Positions 1-14,261 are shown, numbered from the stretch's first letter. The stretch is DNA of 64,000 nt from Stercorarius parasiticus (GCA_013396915.1 VWZL01000559.1:189246-253245); one strand, 5' to 3'. Translations and numbers: made by a program. The notes: generated by a model from the letters alone, not told the origin.

Positions 1-256
1 ACATGCATAATGAACACGTCAGTAACAATTTCTCCTTTGTGCTTTGAAGTTTACACTCTTTCATAGTTACTGGAAGCTGTGGGACTATCATCTTTTTGAT
101 TAAAAAGCAAAACAAAACCAGAAAACAAAGTTTTACTCTCTAGAAACTTACTGTTTTTGTCTAGGATGACCTAATGCTTGTACATCAGAATGAGTCACGA
201 TTTCTATAGTTGCTATTCTAGTCATAATCTCATACTTTTGGATGTGTTTTTTTCAG

Positions 257-356
257 AGAGGCAGTATTAGCTAGGGTAATTCCCGCTCCAGGCAAAAGCG
301 CCAAAAACGTTTCCGTTTCTGCTTGTTCAGACATCGGGAGTACAGAGAAGCCGTAA
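257..356 (+). CDS. Candidate last coding exon of the upstream gene (PREX2?)
   Basis: Seen: a pyrimidine-rich tract ends in ttttttcag at 248-256, a good splice acceptor. After one base of a split codon, a frame stays open for 32 codons from 258 and ends at TAA 354-356. The peptide is polar, with a VIPAPGKSAKNVSV segment. It is followed by about 3.3 kb of UTR-like sequence with one convincing poly(A) signal. Known: PREX2, a PIP3- and G-beta-gamma-activated Rac guanine exchange factor, lies directly upstream of C8orf34 in the same orientation in amniotes. Inferred: this could be the PREX2 C-terminal exon. I cannot recall the PREX2 C-terminus well enough to confirm it, so no symbol is given. If it is wrong, the whole stretch is 3' UTR or intron. 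Confidence 0.25.
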
Positions 357-2278
357 CCTCCTCATGCCAAGGATGGTGCTGGTGTCAGCCCCGGCTGCGA
401 GCTCCCATCTTCCTGTGAGATTTGCCCATGGGAGTTTTGGTTTTATACTATGAGGCAAGTCAGCCGTCAGCTGCGCGGAGCTGCTAATCCTCTATAACAT
501 AAAATAACCTAGAGGACAAAATCTGTTGCATGCGTACACGTTATCGCAACTAGTCATCACTATTTTTTTTTATTGCATTGAAAATGGTAGGAGTGCAAAT
601 ATGCCAAAATAGTCTCCCTGTATAATACGGTAGCTGTCTAATTCATCTCGTTGTTGAAAGCGAGGGGTAATAGGCATTTGTTAACACAGAGGGACAAATA
701 GTTACGAGCCAGTCATTGGATCAAATTCTTTCACTACTGTTTCATGGCTTGACCTCTTGATTTTGTATCTAATTTTTGGTTCTTTATGCCTTTTTTCACC
801 TCCAGAGTTAGTTTTCAAAAATTTATATAGCACTGTGAGCTTCATTGGTGACCGATGCTGCAAAATAACATACCTGTTTAGCCTGGCATCAAAGGGTCTG
901 AGAAGCTTAAGCCCTAGTTTTCTGGGATTACAGGTAGCACGTACAGATAGGTTTTCCAGAGGAAACTGGGCTTAAATGACCCACTGTCTATGGAAAGTGG
1001 GTGCCTAATGTCTCAATTCCCTTCAAAAGCCAGTGTTGGCTTGAAACATTGTGCAACTTTTCAAAGGCCTTTTCTTTTCCCTATGTTTTCAGAGCACGCT
1101 GCGCGTTCTAACACATCTGGCTTCTAATAACATTAGATGGACATTTCAGAAGTCCATTCTTAAATTATAGATTTACACTTTTGCATTATTAAAGCTCTTT
1201 ATCTTGTTTGGTATATGTAGAGGATGTATTTGTTCCTTATGCAAGGTGCACTTGCAGAGTGAAAAAAAAAAAAAAATCCATTCTCATCACAGTAGGTTCA
1301 TCCTCTCATAAATTTTTAGACTTACAGACGACAAGAAGAGATGACCAAGAGTGATGATTTACAAGAACTGTAACACCCATAGCTTGTTAAATCTTTGCTT
1401 CTACAGCAACAGATTATGCAGCCTGTTTTTACAACAATGTGTTGTACTGGTTTAGGGAAAGCATTCTCTATGTTACTTTACTTTTTCATCCATGACAAGT
1501 GTAATTCTTCTGGGAATAAATTCAAGGATCTAGAGACATACATTACCAAATACCGACTGCCATGATTCAGTGATAGTCTATGGGGGATGTACAGGAGATT
1601 GAACAGCTAGGAAGGGAGGGTTAAGCGCCAAGGAACAGTTAAGTTGCCATAGGCTTCATACTTCGAGAAACTTACATTTTGATTTTAAGGTAGAGCTGAT
1701 GATGTTGTCCTATCTTTGTAACCATCATCTATGAATAATAGGATGCTAAACAGTCTTTAATCTATGAAATGAGCATTGATTCAGTCTAATTCCCCAAATT
1801 AAGTATTTTATAACACCTATTTTCCTTGCAGATTGTAAATTAATACAAAAACATATATATTCCGGTTTCTAAGAGTCAAACGTTTTTGTGTTTAGGGATC
1901 CATTTTAAAGTAAATATTCCTGCTATCAGCTGAACCAACCAACCAATTTTATGTCCATTGAGATAGTTGCAATCTTCAGGGGCACTTTAGATAGCTTTCA
2001 CCGGGTTTTAGCAAGTGCATCAGTATTTTGTTTGTTTGTTTCTTATTTGTTTGTTTTAATGTAATCAACAGTGGTCAGAACTGCTCTTCTGCTGTTTTAG
2101 AGCCAAAACAATTAAACTTAAGTTGACGAGGATTTATTGTAATCATACTTCATTTCATTTGTTAGAATCCCCTAATGGAAAAAAAAAAAGAAACCGTTTT
2201 ATTGATCTGTTTTTAGCCAGAGAAATTCACAAGCAAACCAGTGACTTTTCTGTTTTATTAATTCATTGTCAGATGTAG

Positions 2279-2310
2279 TGTGTGTGTATGTGTGTGTATA
2301 TATATATATA
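2279..2310. repeat. (TG)n(TA)n microsatellite
   Basis: An alternating TG tract, interrupted by single TA steps, passes into a pure TA run. It lies inside the probable 3' UTR and is likely length-polymorphic. Confidence 0.9.
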
Positions 2311-3658
2311 AATTGACAATTGCCTGAATGTGAGTATACACATCATGGTTAAGCATGAAACTCAAAAAAGAAAAGTATCTTTCATTTATTTTCATTTAAG
2401 TTGTGAAATCGGTAACTGTAGTATATATACATATTGTTCCATACTCGTTACTTTACAGCTACTTCATGGATACGTGTGCCAGCATTTTACGCATGTTTTG
2501 CACCATTTTTGTTTAACACTATGAAAAGAAGAGAGTTTCTCAAGCTAATGCATTGCCTTATGTATTTTATCTCTGTACTTGTTGATAAATGCAGGTAGTG
2601 CTTTTCTAATTGTACTCCAGCAGTACACTGGCATTGGTAAATGAGATGCACAGTACATACCTGTCTCAGGATACCTGGATTTTTCAGCATTAGGTTTTGG
2701 AGTATAAAAAGATACTGAACTCATATTTTTGTATGCTGACACTTGTGTAGGTTTTTTTATATATACTGTATATATCAATCAAGTTTTCCTAAAGAAAACG
2801 TATTATTTGGAATGTTTCCCTTTTCCTGCTAGAAGACGTGGGTTTATGTTTTCTTGTTATGTATGTATAAATGAATATACAGCATGCACAGTCGTGCAGA
2901 TGTTAACACCGGCAAGAAGTTTCAGATTGTCCAGAGGCCAATCAAGTAGGCATTTCTTACGTTCTTCTCTAGAAATAACATCTCCATGCTAAAAATCCTG
3001 TATGGCTAGAATGGAACTACTTTAGAAATAATTTTTGCTTCAGTTTGAAAGTCCAACGGAGTGTTCGAAGTAGCCGGGACGTTTCTGCAAGTACTTCAAT
3101 TTGGACTTTCATGGGAATATCCACAACATCTTTTGTATGTGTGTGTGTCCTATCTGTACCATGCGCCAGATTTAAAAGACTAAGCAGCCTTATTAACTTT
3201 TTAACACCCTGTATATAGTGTATGTATTTGGTTATACCTGTGTTACCCTTTAAAAATGAACTTAATTTCTGCATTGAGTATTGCACACGTTTTTCAAATG
3301 AAGAATATATTGTCTCATTAAGCACAAGAGAGCATTACTGCTTTGAAATATTATGTATAAGTACAGCCATACACAGAATCTCTCGGTGAGCTTTTGTTTG
3401 AAAACAGTCAAACTAGCAGCTCTGTGGGTAGTTGAGTTTGTTAGAAGTAACCTTAGGAATTTAATGTTAAATATCCTTGAAATATGGATTTAAATTACTT
3501 TTCCCTTTTTTGTAAAGTGCCTGTGTAGCATATATAGCAGTTGCCATGTTGATTATGGGTTAAACTAATACTGTGTACTTTTAGATCTAGGGTTTATTTT
3601 TTTAGTCCACGTATTAAAGACTGGAATGGTAACAATGTATTACAAAATGTCAGACAGC

Positions 3659-3664
3659 AATAAA
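3659..3664 (+). terminator. Poly(A) signal AATAAA
   Basis: AATAAA at 3659-3664 is followed at about 50-85 bases by a GU-rich stretch (agttttggggagtttgg, 3715-3731 region), the usual downstream element. Cleavage would fall near 3680. It is the most convincing 3' end in the first 4 kb and defines the end of the upstream transcription unit. Confidence 0.55.
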
Positions 3665-5199
3665 ACCATTCATAATATGGCCACTGCAAATCTCTTTATT
3701 TGTAAGCAAGACATAAGTTTTGGGGAGTTTGGAGGGGGTCTTTAACCTTTTCAGTATGTCTGCTCTAGGAATTCTGCTGCAGGAGAATAGAAATTAAACT
3801 TCCAGAAATGTGTGTTTGTAAAAGGAATCTTTTTTTGAGAATCCAGGCCCAGTCTAGGTTCATTGCTGACAGTTAAACTATGTCTTTATCACCAAGTGGA
3901 AAACTGAAGCCTGCATGACCAGTAGTCCCTGGCTGTGGGCAGCTGTATTTTGTGAAGGCTGGAAGAAGGGAGACAGGCATGAAAATCCCTTTCTGGCCCC
4001 ATGGTGCCATTACTGACCCACAAAGGTCCAAAACATCCATGGTTTCTGGCATCCCCTTGTCGGAAGTATGAAGTGGTCGTCATCTGTTTACTGCTGTGCA
4101 TGAGGATAATCTGATGAGCGTAATGCGGAGTGTTGTACTTCCTTTGCTAAAGAAACTCCTACAAATGACTGATCCTTTAGAGGGACTGGGAACTTGCTCA
4201 TAGCTACTGCTGAGATGCCAGGGATTTGAGGAGTTGCACTGAATGTTTCATAGGACTGAAAGCTGATGAAGTATTAGACCTTCCTGAGCAGTTATCTCTA
4301 TTTGAAAGAAATTTTGATTTCTACATGGTTGTGATCAAGATCAAAAAGGGACAGTGTGGTCAGGACCAAAAGCAACTACAATGGTTTTGTAAAATCCCTT
4401 TTCTTTTCCATGTTCTTCTAGCAGGGAGGAGGGTGAGGATGAAAGTTTTTCTGGATAGCTAGACTTCAACAGAGAGATATTTACTTTTTTTAATTTCTTT
4501 TTTCTCTATCATAAGCATTCCTCTCTCCATAATTTTGTGAAGGAAGGCAGTATGGAATTTTGGGTTAGTATTAAGAAGCAGAAGTGACCAGATCATTTCA
4601 AATATGGCCTGCTTTTCTACCATCTTTTTTTCAGTGCTCATTTCTGTGGTCTTGACCAGTGGCCACGTATACATCAGAAATAAAGTCCAAAGAATCACAA
4701 ATTGCTTTCTTGATCAGTGTATGCAATAGGAATAAATAGTACTTTGAAACAACTTCTGAGAAAGATATCAGTTATACCATGGTAGCACTTGAGTGTTGTC
4801 CAGTAATTTCTCATTTTCATGAGAAAGTACTGCTATCATCGTAATTTGAATGTCAAAATGTCTGCCAATGGACTTGCTACACTTGCATGTCAGAGGTCAT
4901 ATGAGGCACAGTGTGAGTCCACGATTCGAAACAGATAATATAGCTTTGCCTCACGTCAAAGTATGCGTCAGCTAATCTTTGGAAGTTAAGACAGACACTT
5001 CCTTTTAAATGTTACTCATAAACTTACTTTTACTATGTATTTGATTGCCTTTTTTTTTTATTTTTATGGCTCATTATGTCTTGCAGAAACAGGATAGATG
5101 ATGCTCGTACTTTGCTTATACTAATGAAGTGGAATTGCTAACAATTACTTCATTCTTGCTTGTAGAAATATTAATTCTCTGAAACTGCTTTCCCAGATA

Positions 5200-5640
5200 G
5201 TACTTGATTCTCTGTGCCCCATTTCTGCATACGTTTTCTTCTGTGGAGCTGCCAGGGTCCTGAGGGCACTAACAATCCCTAATTGCCCCAGCCAGACTCA
5301 CCCATGCAGCTGTTCGCCACAGTCCTGGGCCCTGATCTTGGCTCCAGCCTCGTCTCCCGGTTGGACTTTGAAACCTGTGTTACGGATAGCTTTGTCTTTA
5401 GTCCCATCTTCTGCTGTATCTGGATGGACCCTGCACCCGATTCAATATTTCATCTTGTCTGATGATCCCTGGATGTCAGCAGAGCCTGTTGTCACCCTAG
5501 TCTTGCCAGGGGGAGGCCACTGGGCTGTGTTCACCCACAGGTCCTGGCTTGTCCTCCCTTGGGGAGTGGACCCGCGCTTGCTGCTCCCTGAGAGGAACGT
5601 CCAGTGCTGGTACAGGTTCTGCCATGTCTAGCATACTACT
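5200..5640. other. GC-richer, C/T-skewed patch, possible old repeat
   Basis: Against AT-rich flanks this patch is rich in CCTG, TGGAC and CTCC words on the plus strand, including a 'cctcgtctcccggttggact' type string. Such strand-skewed text often marks a decayed retroelement. The overlapping frames (for example 5338-5631) have no recognisable domain. I cannot name a family. Confidence 0.3.
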
Positions 5641-8600
5641 GGCCTGTGTTGCATTAAAGCAGATTAATGGATTAGTGTGCTGTTGCGGGGAAAAATGCCC
5701 GTTTCCAGTCACAATGCAGAGGGGAGGTCTCTTCCATTGGTTTTAATCTTGGGACTAAGGGTAGCATCTAAAATCCTATATAGCCCTAATTTGGCGAAAA
5801 GATTTGAAAATGCATCTCTGGAACCTGACAGGACCGGGGTGGGGGGAGAGTGGGGAAGACACTGGTTATGGAGAAAGAGTGCAAGACAAGAGAAGTGCTG
5901 AGCAGTGTCAACAGAGCAATGAAATATCCTGAAGATCTGACTTCAACTTTTCCAAGTATTTAGCACAGTTGATACGTTATTAAAGAACTGCGTCCTTTTG
6001 AGAAGACTTAATGTAAATTCTTATGATTTTGACTTACATCCAGAACTTTTTTAAAAGTTCGAGGTTTTAGCCAGTCATGTTTTGTTCTTGTTATTTAGAT
6101 TTCTTTATCAGGGCAGGAGGGATTTTAACATCCAGAATAAATAATTGGTGTCTTTCCTTGTGAAGCATAACAGCCTCTAAAAGTAGGAGGAAATTGTACT
6201 GGATATATTCTGGGAACATAATCAAATATAAGGAACACCAATAGGTTTTGATTCTGCTTTCATTTAAATGAATAACCAAATTTTCATCGACTACAGAGAA
6301 TGAATCCATAATACTGGGGCTATTATGCCAGAACCGGACTAGCTTGAATGCTTGTCAATGTGTTTAGGTCACCTAATTAATGAAACTGTTCATGTCTCAA
6401 GACAGAAAGCTTGCCTGGAAATGAGAAGCAGACCACATGTAATCAATGAGGTTTTGTCATCAACCAGCCATACAGTAGGTCTAATCAAACCAATACAGGG
6501 CATGATTGCAAGCAAATGAACATCAGTACTGCATTAACTAAAGTCAGTGCATCATCGTGAAAGTTAATGACAAAGTATCATCAGCCAGATGATGAGAGAA
6601 ATAATGGGTGATCCCAAACAGTACTACTTCCTCATATTGTAATACATTTCAAAATACGTTGAGTGACAGTTGACATCAAATTTAAGACAAAGTAAAGCTT
6701 GATTCCATGTTTAGCAATAATTAGATGCTGTTCTGAAATAGGAAAATACATAAAGCTTTCATCTATTAAGAAGTAGGGTAGGTGTTTGGAATTTTGTCAA
6801 CGCACCCTAGAAAACTGGTAGCTTGGGAAACATAGGGAAATAAGTATAATCATGTGCCAATTTTAAAGGACATTTGTGGGCCTGATACAGACAGAACAGA
6901 CAGTAGGCTTTCATTTCTGGAGTAGTTCCCATGACTTTGAGCGAAAGCATTAATATTTAAAACTATAGTGTGGGACTAAACTACGTTATCTGGATACTCA
7001 TCACACAACAGTCACGACAAGAAAGAGAATTTCTTTTAATCTTAACCCTTGTCTTTATAGAAACACAAATTCCCTACCTAATCATAGCTTCTATTTTTAT
7101 TTCTAATGTGAGAAATAATCAGTGTCTCTCTACTGTCCTCAGTAACAAAACTGTTAAATGGGATTTTAAGACTTTATCCCTTTTTTTTTGTCCTCTTGCA
7201 TTTAATAAGCTCATTTGTTCATGCCAGGTGAGATGCCTTTCAGAGGAACAGTAGAAGTTAAAATTCCAGTGACATAGAAGGTACGGGCCTCTTGTGCTTT
7301 CAAAACCTCTCTTGAAGACCGCGGTCCATTTGGAGCTTCCTGCAGGTGCGCTTGTGCCAGTGGTGAGCAGTCGGGCAAAGAGAAGACTCTGAGGCTGGAG
7401 GAGTGAGCAGAGTGCTTTCTCTCGAGATTGTGGTAAAAATGCACTCTGTTTTCATTGGACTTCATCTGTGATCTAAATGAGCTTATAACAAAAAATGCAG
7501 TTCAGTATAGTGAAAGCAGAATATGAGCCTTACTGATGGCCTTTCATATATCTGATTGCTAGAAAAACAGGAAATGGATATTCTGTACCACTTAGAATAA
7601 ATGTGGGGCACCTGCTTATATATGCTTTACAATGGTAATAAAGTTTGAATGAGAAGGGGAGAAAAAAGAGTGGAAATCCCTAGTTTGTCCCTAGGTATCC
7701 TTAATATTTAAATTTGCTCTAGGCCACATTAGATCAAAAGAATGAGGTCGTATCCCTCATTATAATCAGGATTTCAATAAAATTCAAAGCAGGTCAAAAT
7801 TTTCTCCGAAGAAGTAGAAAAACTGATATAAAGTGAGGAACTTATTCTGCTGTTCTTCCAGTCTCCGAGTGCTATTTCCCTGTTCCCAAATACCAATAAC
7901 CCCTGTGAATGTTCCTTAGAGCGGAGTCAATGGGGAGGCCAAAGAATAAACCAGCATGGAAAATGGTCTCTGCTCATGTTCAAAGGAAACAAAATCACAA
8001 GTGCCAAAGGCTTTTCAAATGTGCTGAGCCACAAACATTTTCTGGTTCGTGCAGCGTTGGTCTGATGTATTTCGCTGAGCAGGGCTGTTGGTGCAGTGCA
8101 GAAATATGAACTCTGCCAGATTATTTCGAAGTTGTGATCCGTGGAAGTAGGTCTGCTTTGAATAAGGTGAGTGATATGGAAGAAATGTGATTCCTCTTCT
8201 TGTGAAATTTGCTGTTTGGATCACATATAGGACTCGTCAAATACGCTGCTCTGGGAATCAAGACTTTTTGTCAACCTGGACCTAAACAGTCTACTGAAAA
8301 ATAATCTGCTATCTGCATCTTGAAGTGACGGTTTTGTAGTGTTTCAGCTACTGGATAAGAGTGTGAAGATTTGGGAGGACAGACCAGAGATGAGGTTTGT
8401 CTGTCTTGAACTCGTCAGTCCAGCGCATCTTGTGTAGCTTCAGCAGAACAGATAGCGAATCGCTCCTCTTCTAGAGCGCAGCCACAGGCTACTGCTGCGC
8501 AGCCTTGGGACGTTCAACTGTTTTCAAGCAGAGGAGAGTATGGTGTTTAGTTTGGACTAAAAACTTTTGATTGCCAGGCTAAAAACTCTGAGATTTTTAC

Positions 8601-10434
8601 TGGCGCTCAGTCTCATGTGTGTTAGATGTTATAAACGTATATGCTTCGGATCAGGCCTGCTTTGTTTCCAGATCCTGGAGGGACTTAGATGAGAGCTAGG
8701 CTCTAACCCCCATTTGCCTTTCAGCCCGAGGCGTACCCAGAGCAGAGCAACAGTCGCTCAAGGGATTTTTTCATCCAGAAGGGAGGCATCTGTAGAGTTT
8801 AGGCAGACTCAGAAGCCATTTTGAGTAACATCTTTGGACTTCATGATTGATAACCTGGTATAGGTACTGAAGTTGTAATTATCAAAAAATAAAATCAGAA
8901 ATTATGTCATAATTTTCAAAAGTAACTCAGGGCTGGGTTATCAGAAAATATATATTTTTTTTTTCAACTGGCATTAAGATATGTATCAAAGGAGTTAATC
9001 CAGCTTTGGACTTGGATTCTGAAATGCAACCTGGCTTCTATTCATTTAGTCACTGGTGTCAACAAATGCTAAGTGTCCAGGTATATCAATCACTTGTGAG
9101 AACAGAAATAATGCTCCTGTTCCATTAGCCAGCTCTCATAATTTTACAGTGAACACCTAAATTCTTCTGACTTATGGCAAGAAAAATCTTAAATCCTTTT
9201 TATGAAACATTTGTATGTGGATACCTAATCATGAAGACAACCACTTGTGAAGCTTTTTGAAGCCTAGTCCAAATTATTTCCATGGCAGTTAGACATCAAA
9301 ATGCTTTTCAAAATCCCACCAGGCTATCTGCACCATTTGTAAAGAGGTAGCTTTAAGAGTCTCATCCAGATGCACATAAAATGTAAGATGAAGGAGGTAA
9401 TATTCATGCTGTCATAACCTTCCTTCAGAACAGAAGTGAAGTACCAATTCTTATAAACAAACTTGATATTTCATTTATGATTTTCCAGTCATAAGAGCAG
9501 TGCACATTTTTTCATACTCACATGAAGTTCCAGTATTTAATATTGTCAAAGCAACAGCCTTTCACTTGTAGCTCAATTCACCATGTATTTGTCTAATTTG
9601 TCTTGAGTCATTGCTTTAGAGACCTTTCCCCGTAACTGCCAATCCCAGTGTATGGGAAGTTATATTTAAATCCTTACTGGCAAAATGATCAGTTATTCAG
9701 AGATTCTGGCTCATATTCAGACCTTCCTCTTCTCTAACCTCCTTTCCAAATGTCCTTGAATATATAAATGTCTCGGCTAACCATCTAATGACAGGCTCTC
9801 TGACTGGCTCCCACCCACTGTGAACCTTATTACTCACGTTGTATTTGTACCACCGCAGCTTCTCAGATATCTCAACTATCCAAAGATTTTTAACAATTCT
9901 GCATAATCTGGAAGATCAGAACCCAAATAAGTCAGTGTTTCTGTTGAAACAGCAGGGATAGAACTGATCTCCAACATGTATTCCTTGAGGATAATAAAAG
10001 GCACTATAATAATCTTCAAGGACTGTTATACAGTCATCTAGATACCACATCATTCTTAGATCCATGTGGAAATGTTATATATAGTCTCCCTGTCTTGTTG
10101 CAGGACTGTAATTAAGTTAGGAAAGGAGGATAGTTCATGACCATGGCAAGGAATTAAGAAGTGTTGGATCAGTTTCCAATCGCTAACATGCACTTAAGTA
10201 TTTACTTAAGATAAATACTTAATGCGTGGAATCTTTTCTGCTTCAACATCTGTAAAACGTGAATAATACTATTCCTTCAACCTTTAAGGTCTTTCTATTT
10301 CTGTCCTCTCTTTCTCTGTATAAAAACATGCAAATGCTGCTTACAAGCACCTGTAGCCAAGTTTTGATGCTCTTAATGCCAACCAACCAACCTTTAAAGT
10401 CGTGATACTTGCACCAGTAAAAGTCCATATTCAA

Positions 10435-10462
10435 CTGCCTGCCTGCCTTCCTGCCTGCCTGC
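10435..10462. repeat. (CTGC)n microsatellite
   Basis: Tandem CTGC units with one interrupting CTTC. Short, intergenic. Confidence 0.85.
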
Positions 10463-13400
10463 TTTGTGGCATCCCCTGGGCTATGCAAATCTCTTATCAT
10501 TATGTAGTAAATGATTTAAGCCCTTTGGAAACACAAAGTAGATATTGCCCTGCGTATTTCTCTCGCAGGAGTTTTCTTAGAACACAAATGTCAGATCAGA
10601 GCTCACACACAACCTTGAGAGTGAGGCGGTACGGCCAGGTCATCCTTCAGTAGTTTGGGAGTCCAGCCCACCTGTGTTTATTGATTTTACTAGCAGTGAA
10701 GCACTATATACAGTTACATGAAGGTTAGAGAGGAAAATCCGTGTCCTCTGGACTTTCTTGAGAATTGATAACTCTTCAGAAGCACCAACTGAGAGAGGGG
10801 GTGCACTGCTGAGTCATTCAGTTCTTCTGGCAGAAGCTTCCAGGAACAGCTGAACCTTAATTATTTCACCACATAACTACAGATTATTCCCATAATAAGG
10901 GCTTAAATAGGCCAGACGTGCCAAGTCAGGCCCTTGTCAATACTCTTCAGGCTAACTATTAGGGTGGTATTTATTCTGAAGCTATCAGAATAGAAGCTAT
11001 GCAATTTGCCGAGCCTATAATTCTGCTGGTGATAATGCTTTGCTTTGCCCTCCATGTTCTAACAAATGGGTCGTTTACAACAAAATATGTTCAGCAATAT
11101 TTCTGTATTCTGTCTACATAGTGAGCAAGACAAGTGAAGTTTCACATCAGTGTATTAATTATTTATCATATTCTCATTCTTTAAGCATACAGAATCTTTT
11201 TTTTCTCAAGTGCCTCCAAATGATCTAACTCGGTGAGGAAGAAGAGAGCAGCTGAGGAGGAGGGGGAGATAAATAAGCTGGTAAGATGAGCAAGCTCATT
11301 ACATAGAGACTATGCTCAAAACCCAGTAACATTAATGGCAAGCCCTCTTTTGGCCTCAGGTGGCTTTGAAGGAGCCTTCATTTGAATGAGACGATGAGAG
11401 AAAGCGCTCTCACTCCTACAGATGAAACTAAAAGAATGATCGGCATGGCAGTATAAAACATTTCAAAGTTGAGTTCTCACATTACGTGGGGGTTGGAAGC
11501 TGGGCGAGTACACAGAGCATTGTATATTCAGGAGAAATACAGACTCCAATCTACAATGTACATTTCATGGAGGAAAAACAACTATGGAAGAATTAGAGCA
11601 ACAGATTCATCTTTCATACATCCATAGATTTGATTAGGTTTTGGATTGCATTCAGGGTGATTTTTTTTGGTCATAAACTTTGCTCAGATAACGATATAAT
11701 TTTGTAGTCTCATTATGACTTGGGCTGAGTAAGTTGTATAAATTGTAATTTTGTAATTCTGCAAAGAAGGATATGGAGGCTTTAGCCATTGATATTGCTC
11801 AGAAGCTATATTAAACATACAGCGTTGATTGCCATAGTGTTGTTAATGCCTACGATCATAAGAAAAGAAAATGTGTTTCAGACTTTCTGCCATTTTTTGT
11901 TGGTGGCAAGTATTTTGAAGAGCCCTTGAGGATGCTTAATGTGCAGAAGCATCTCCCAGGCTCAGGTGGCCAAACTGACAGTGGTTTAAATTTAGATTTG
12001 ACTGAGCCTAAAATGCTTGATTGCTTTAATTTTTTGGGAAAAAATGTCTCTAGTACGTGTACCTGGAACATTCTTTCTACTTTTTAGTTATTTAGGTTCT
12101 TTAGATGCACACACTGTGTATGTATAAAAGTTGTGAAACAGGAAAAAAAAGTTTCACACTGAATCCCAAAGAAAGATTATTCAGGATAGGAATCGGTAAA
12201 AGGACTATATTGCCAATATGCATTTGCTTTTATGTCACTGCAGAATAATTACTGGGAAATGCACTAATGCATTAGTTACCTCCTAATTTCCAATTTAAAA
12301 AAAACATCCAGAGACTATAAATTTGATGCTCTTAGGACTGTTTAACTTCGTTCTTCCTGAAATTTCCTTGACATGTCTCTTTGGCATCCAAAGAAAGAAC
12401 AATTTGGCCATTAATTTTGAACAGTTCTTCAGCACTGGCAATGAGAAAAGTGAGGTAGAAGGACATGTGTCTGGGGAAACAATATATTTGTAAAATATAA
12501 AACCACCCAAGCCCTCCCCCCAACACTTAGGTAGAAAATTCTATATGATTGGATTACCATAAGCAAAAGCAAATGAAGCACCATAGAAATGTGAAGAATA
12601 GGGAGCTTCTGGGTACTGAATGAAACTTTAATTCCAGGAAGAGGGGATGTCTGCTTTGCTGATATGTTTTCTTTTCTTTTTTTTCCCACTGGGATTTATG
12701 TAACACCAAATAGCTTTATCTCCTACAGGAAAAAAAAACCCCAACTTTTTTTTTCTGTGATAAAGAAGATATTAAGAATCTCCTTAGGAGAGAAGGACTA
12801 TTGACTACTGAAATATTTGAATTATTATGTACCTGTGACTGAAAATACTAAAATCGTATGTAGGACTAGTATTGATCATTTGGAGTGAATTCCTTTATTT
12901 TTAGTGGAGCATTTAAAATCTCAAGGGTCACCCCTCCTAGGAAAAATATTAAAGATGATTTTTTCATTGTTGCACTGTATTTTCAAAAGTCTCAGATACG
13001 TCTGCTCCTACAGATTCTATGCTTTGAAGGATGTTTCAGGGCTCAAACCTCAAGCTTAAATTAAAGAAAACACGGGGATAAAAATCTACTACTTCTTACC
13101 ATTTTCCATTTCAATGCTTACAAAAGGAAGTAGTACCAATGGAAGCAGCTGAGCTGTCATGTCTCCTTATCCCTAGAGGAGTTTGGAGGGAAGCATGTTC
13201 AAGTAAGTGGCACTAGCTTAAATTTCTTGCTACCTATCTCAGAAACATCTCAGGACTGGCATTTTATACGCTATGAAAAGGCTGAAAAATCATTTTGATT
13301 TGTCAGTTGAGAAGACCTGCTAAGCAATTACATAAAGCTGTAAGATGGAAAGTGCATCAATTGTTCCAGTTTTTCAGACTCCATTTGGGAGTGTCTTTGA

Positions 13401-14261
13401 GAGCTGAACATCGGTTAATGAAAACTAGAGCTTTGTTCTTTGCAGTAAACACGGCTATGTACATCTGAATTAGACTGGTGTTATTGCCTTTGGAAAGGAA
13501 AAAGAAAAAAGTGCATTTGGAGCCTCAATAGACCCAAAGTTCCAGAGGCATAAACACCATCCTCATATGGATCTGCCTCTTGTTCTGTTTGCAATATAAA
13601 TGTTAGCGAAATGTTTCTGTTTGGCTGCATTGAAACAGTGGAGAAAGGGTAGTTTAAGACTAGGTGTGTTTGGCTCTGACTCACTCATGCCTTAAGTAAC
13701 TTCAATTTTATTCCACCTTTTTGAAATACCAGCGATGGTACTTATCCAGAATGTCAAGTTGTTTCTTTTGGATGGAAGTTATGAATCAGAACTCAATATC
13801 TGGATTTCAGCATGGTCCAAAGCTCTTACTGGGCGCAGAAGTACTACACATGGTTTTGCAGGTCTAAATTGAGCACTGGATCAAAAGCTACTTAAGCCTT
13901 GAGTAAAGAATGATAAGATTTAGGCCCCTGAATGCTGAAGTTATTTTTGAAAACAGGACATATCAGCTGAGTCAGTGAGCCTTTGCAGTGCTGTGTTTTA
14001 AGGAGTCCAGAATATTTTGCTATAAGCCTTCATGTTTAGGCCTGTAGCAAAAAAGCTTCTGAGGAAAGGCTTTATGCAGCATGATGGCTACAAATATCAA
14101 AGCAAACTACAACTATTTCTACAAGATTTTTCTGGTAAAATGAGGCACTGTCAATATCACGTCTTGCATCTGTGTTCTGCTATGTGTAATGTAAAAAACA
14201 TTTTGAAAGCTCTTACTGTAAAGGCTTTTTTGCCAGACAGGAGGTAGAATTTCCTTTGAAA

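Larger units (their letters stand above)
357..3685 (+). other. Probable long 3' UTR of the upstream gene (PREX2 by synteny)
   Basis: This AU-rich stretch has no credible coding frame; its short ORFs are scattered in all frames. It carries typical 3' UTR features: a TG/TA repeat at 2279-2310, a Pumilio-type TGTATATA at 2767-2774, long U-runs and a terminal AATAAA. The start is tied to the candidate exon at 257-356 and is uncertain. Assignment to PREX2 rests on gene order (PREX2 then C8orf34, both plus strand) and on the long 3' UTR of mammalian PREX2, not on protein sequence. The alternative is plain intergenic DNA with a chance poly(A) signal. Confidence 0.45.
3686..14261. other. Intergenic DNA, no gene seen
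   Basis: AT-rich single-copy sequence. All ORFs are short and lack the look of coding sequence. Local higher-GC patches occur near 5.2-5.65 kb, 7.26-7.4 kb and 8.4-8.5 kb without a recognisable gene. I identified no complete transposable element. A CTGC-type microsatellite lies at 10,435-10,462. Confidence 0.6.
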
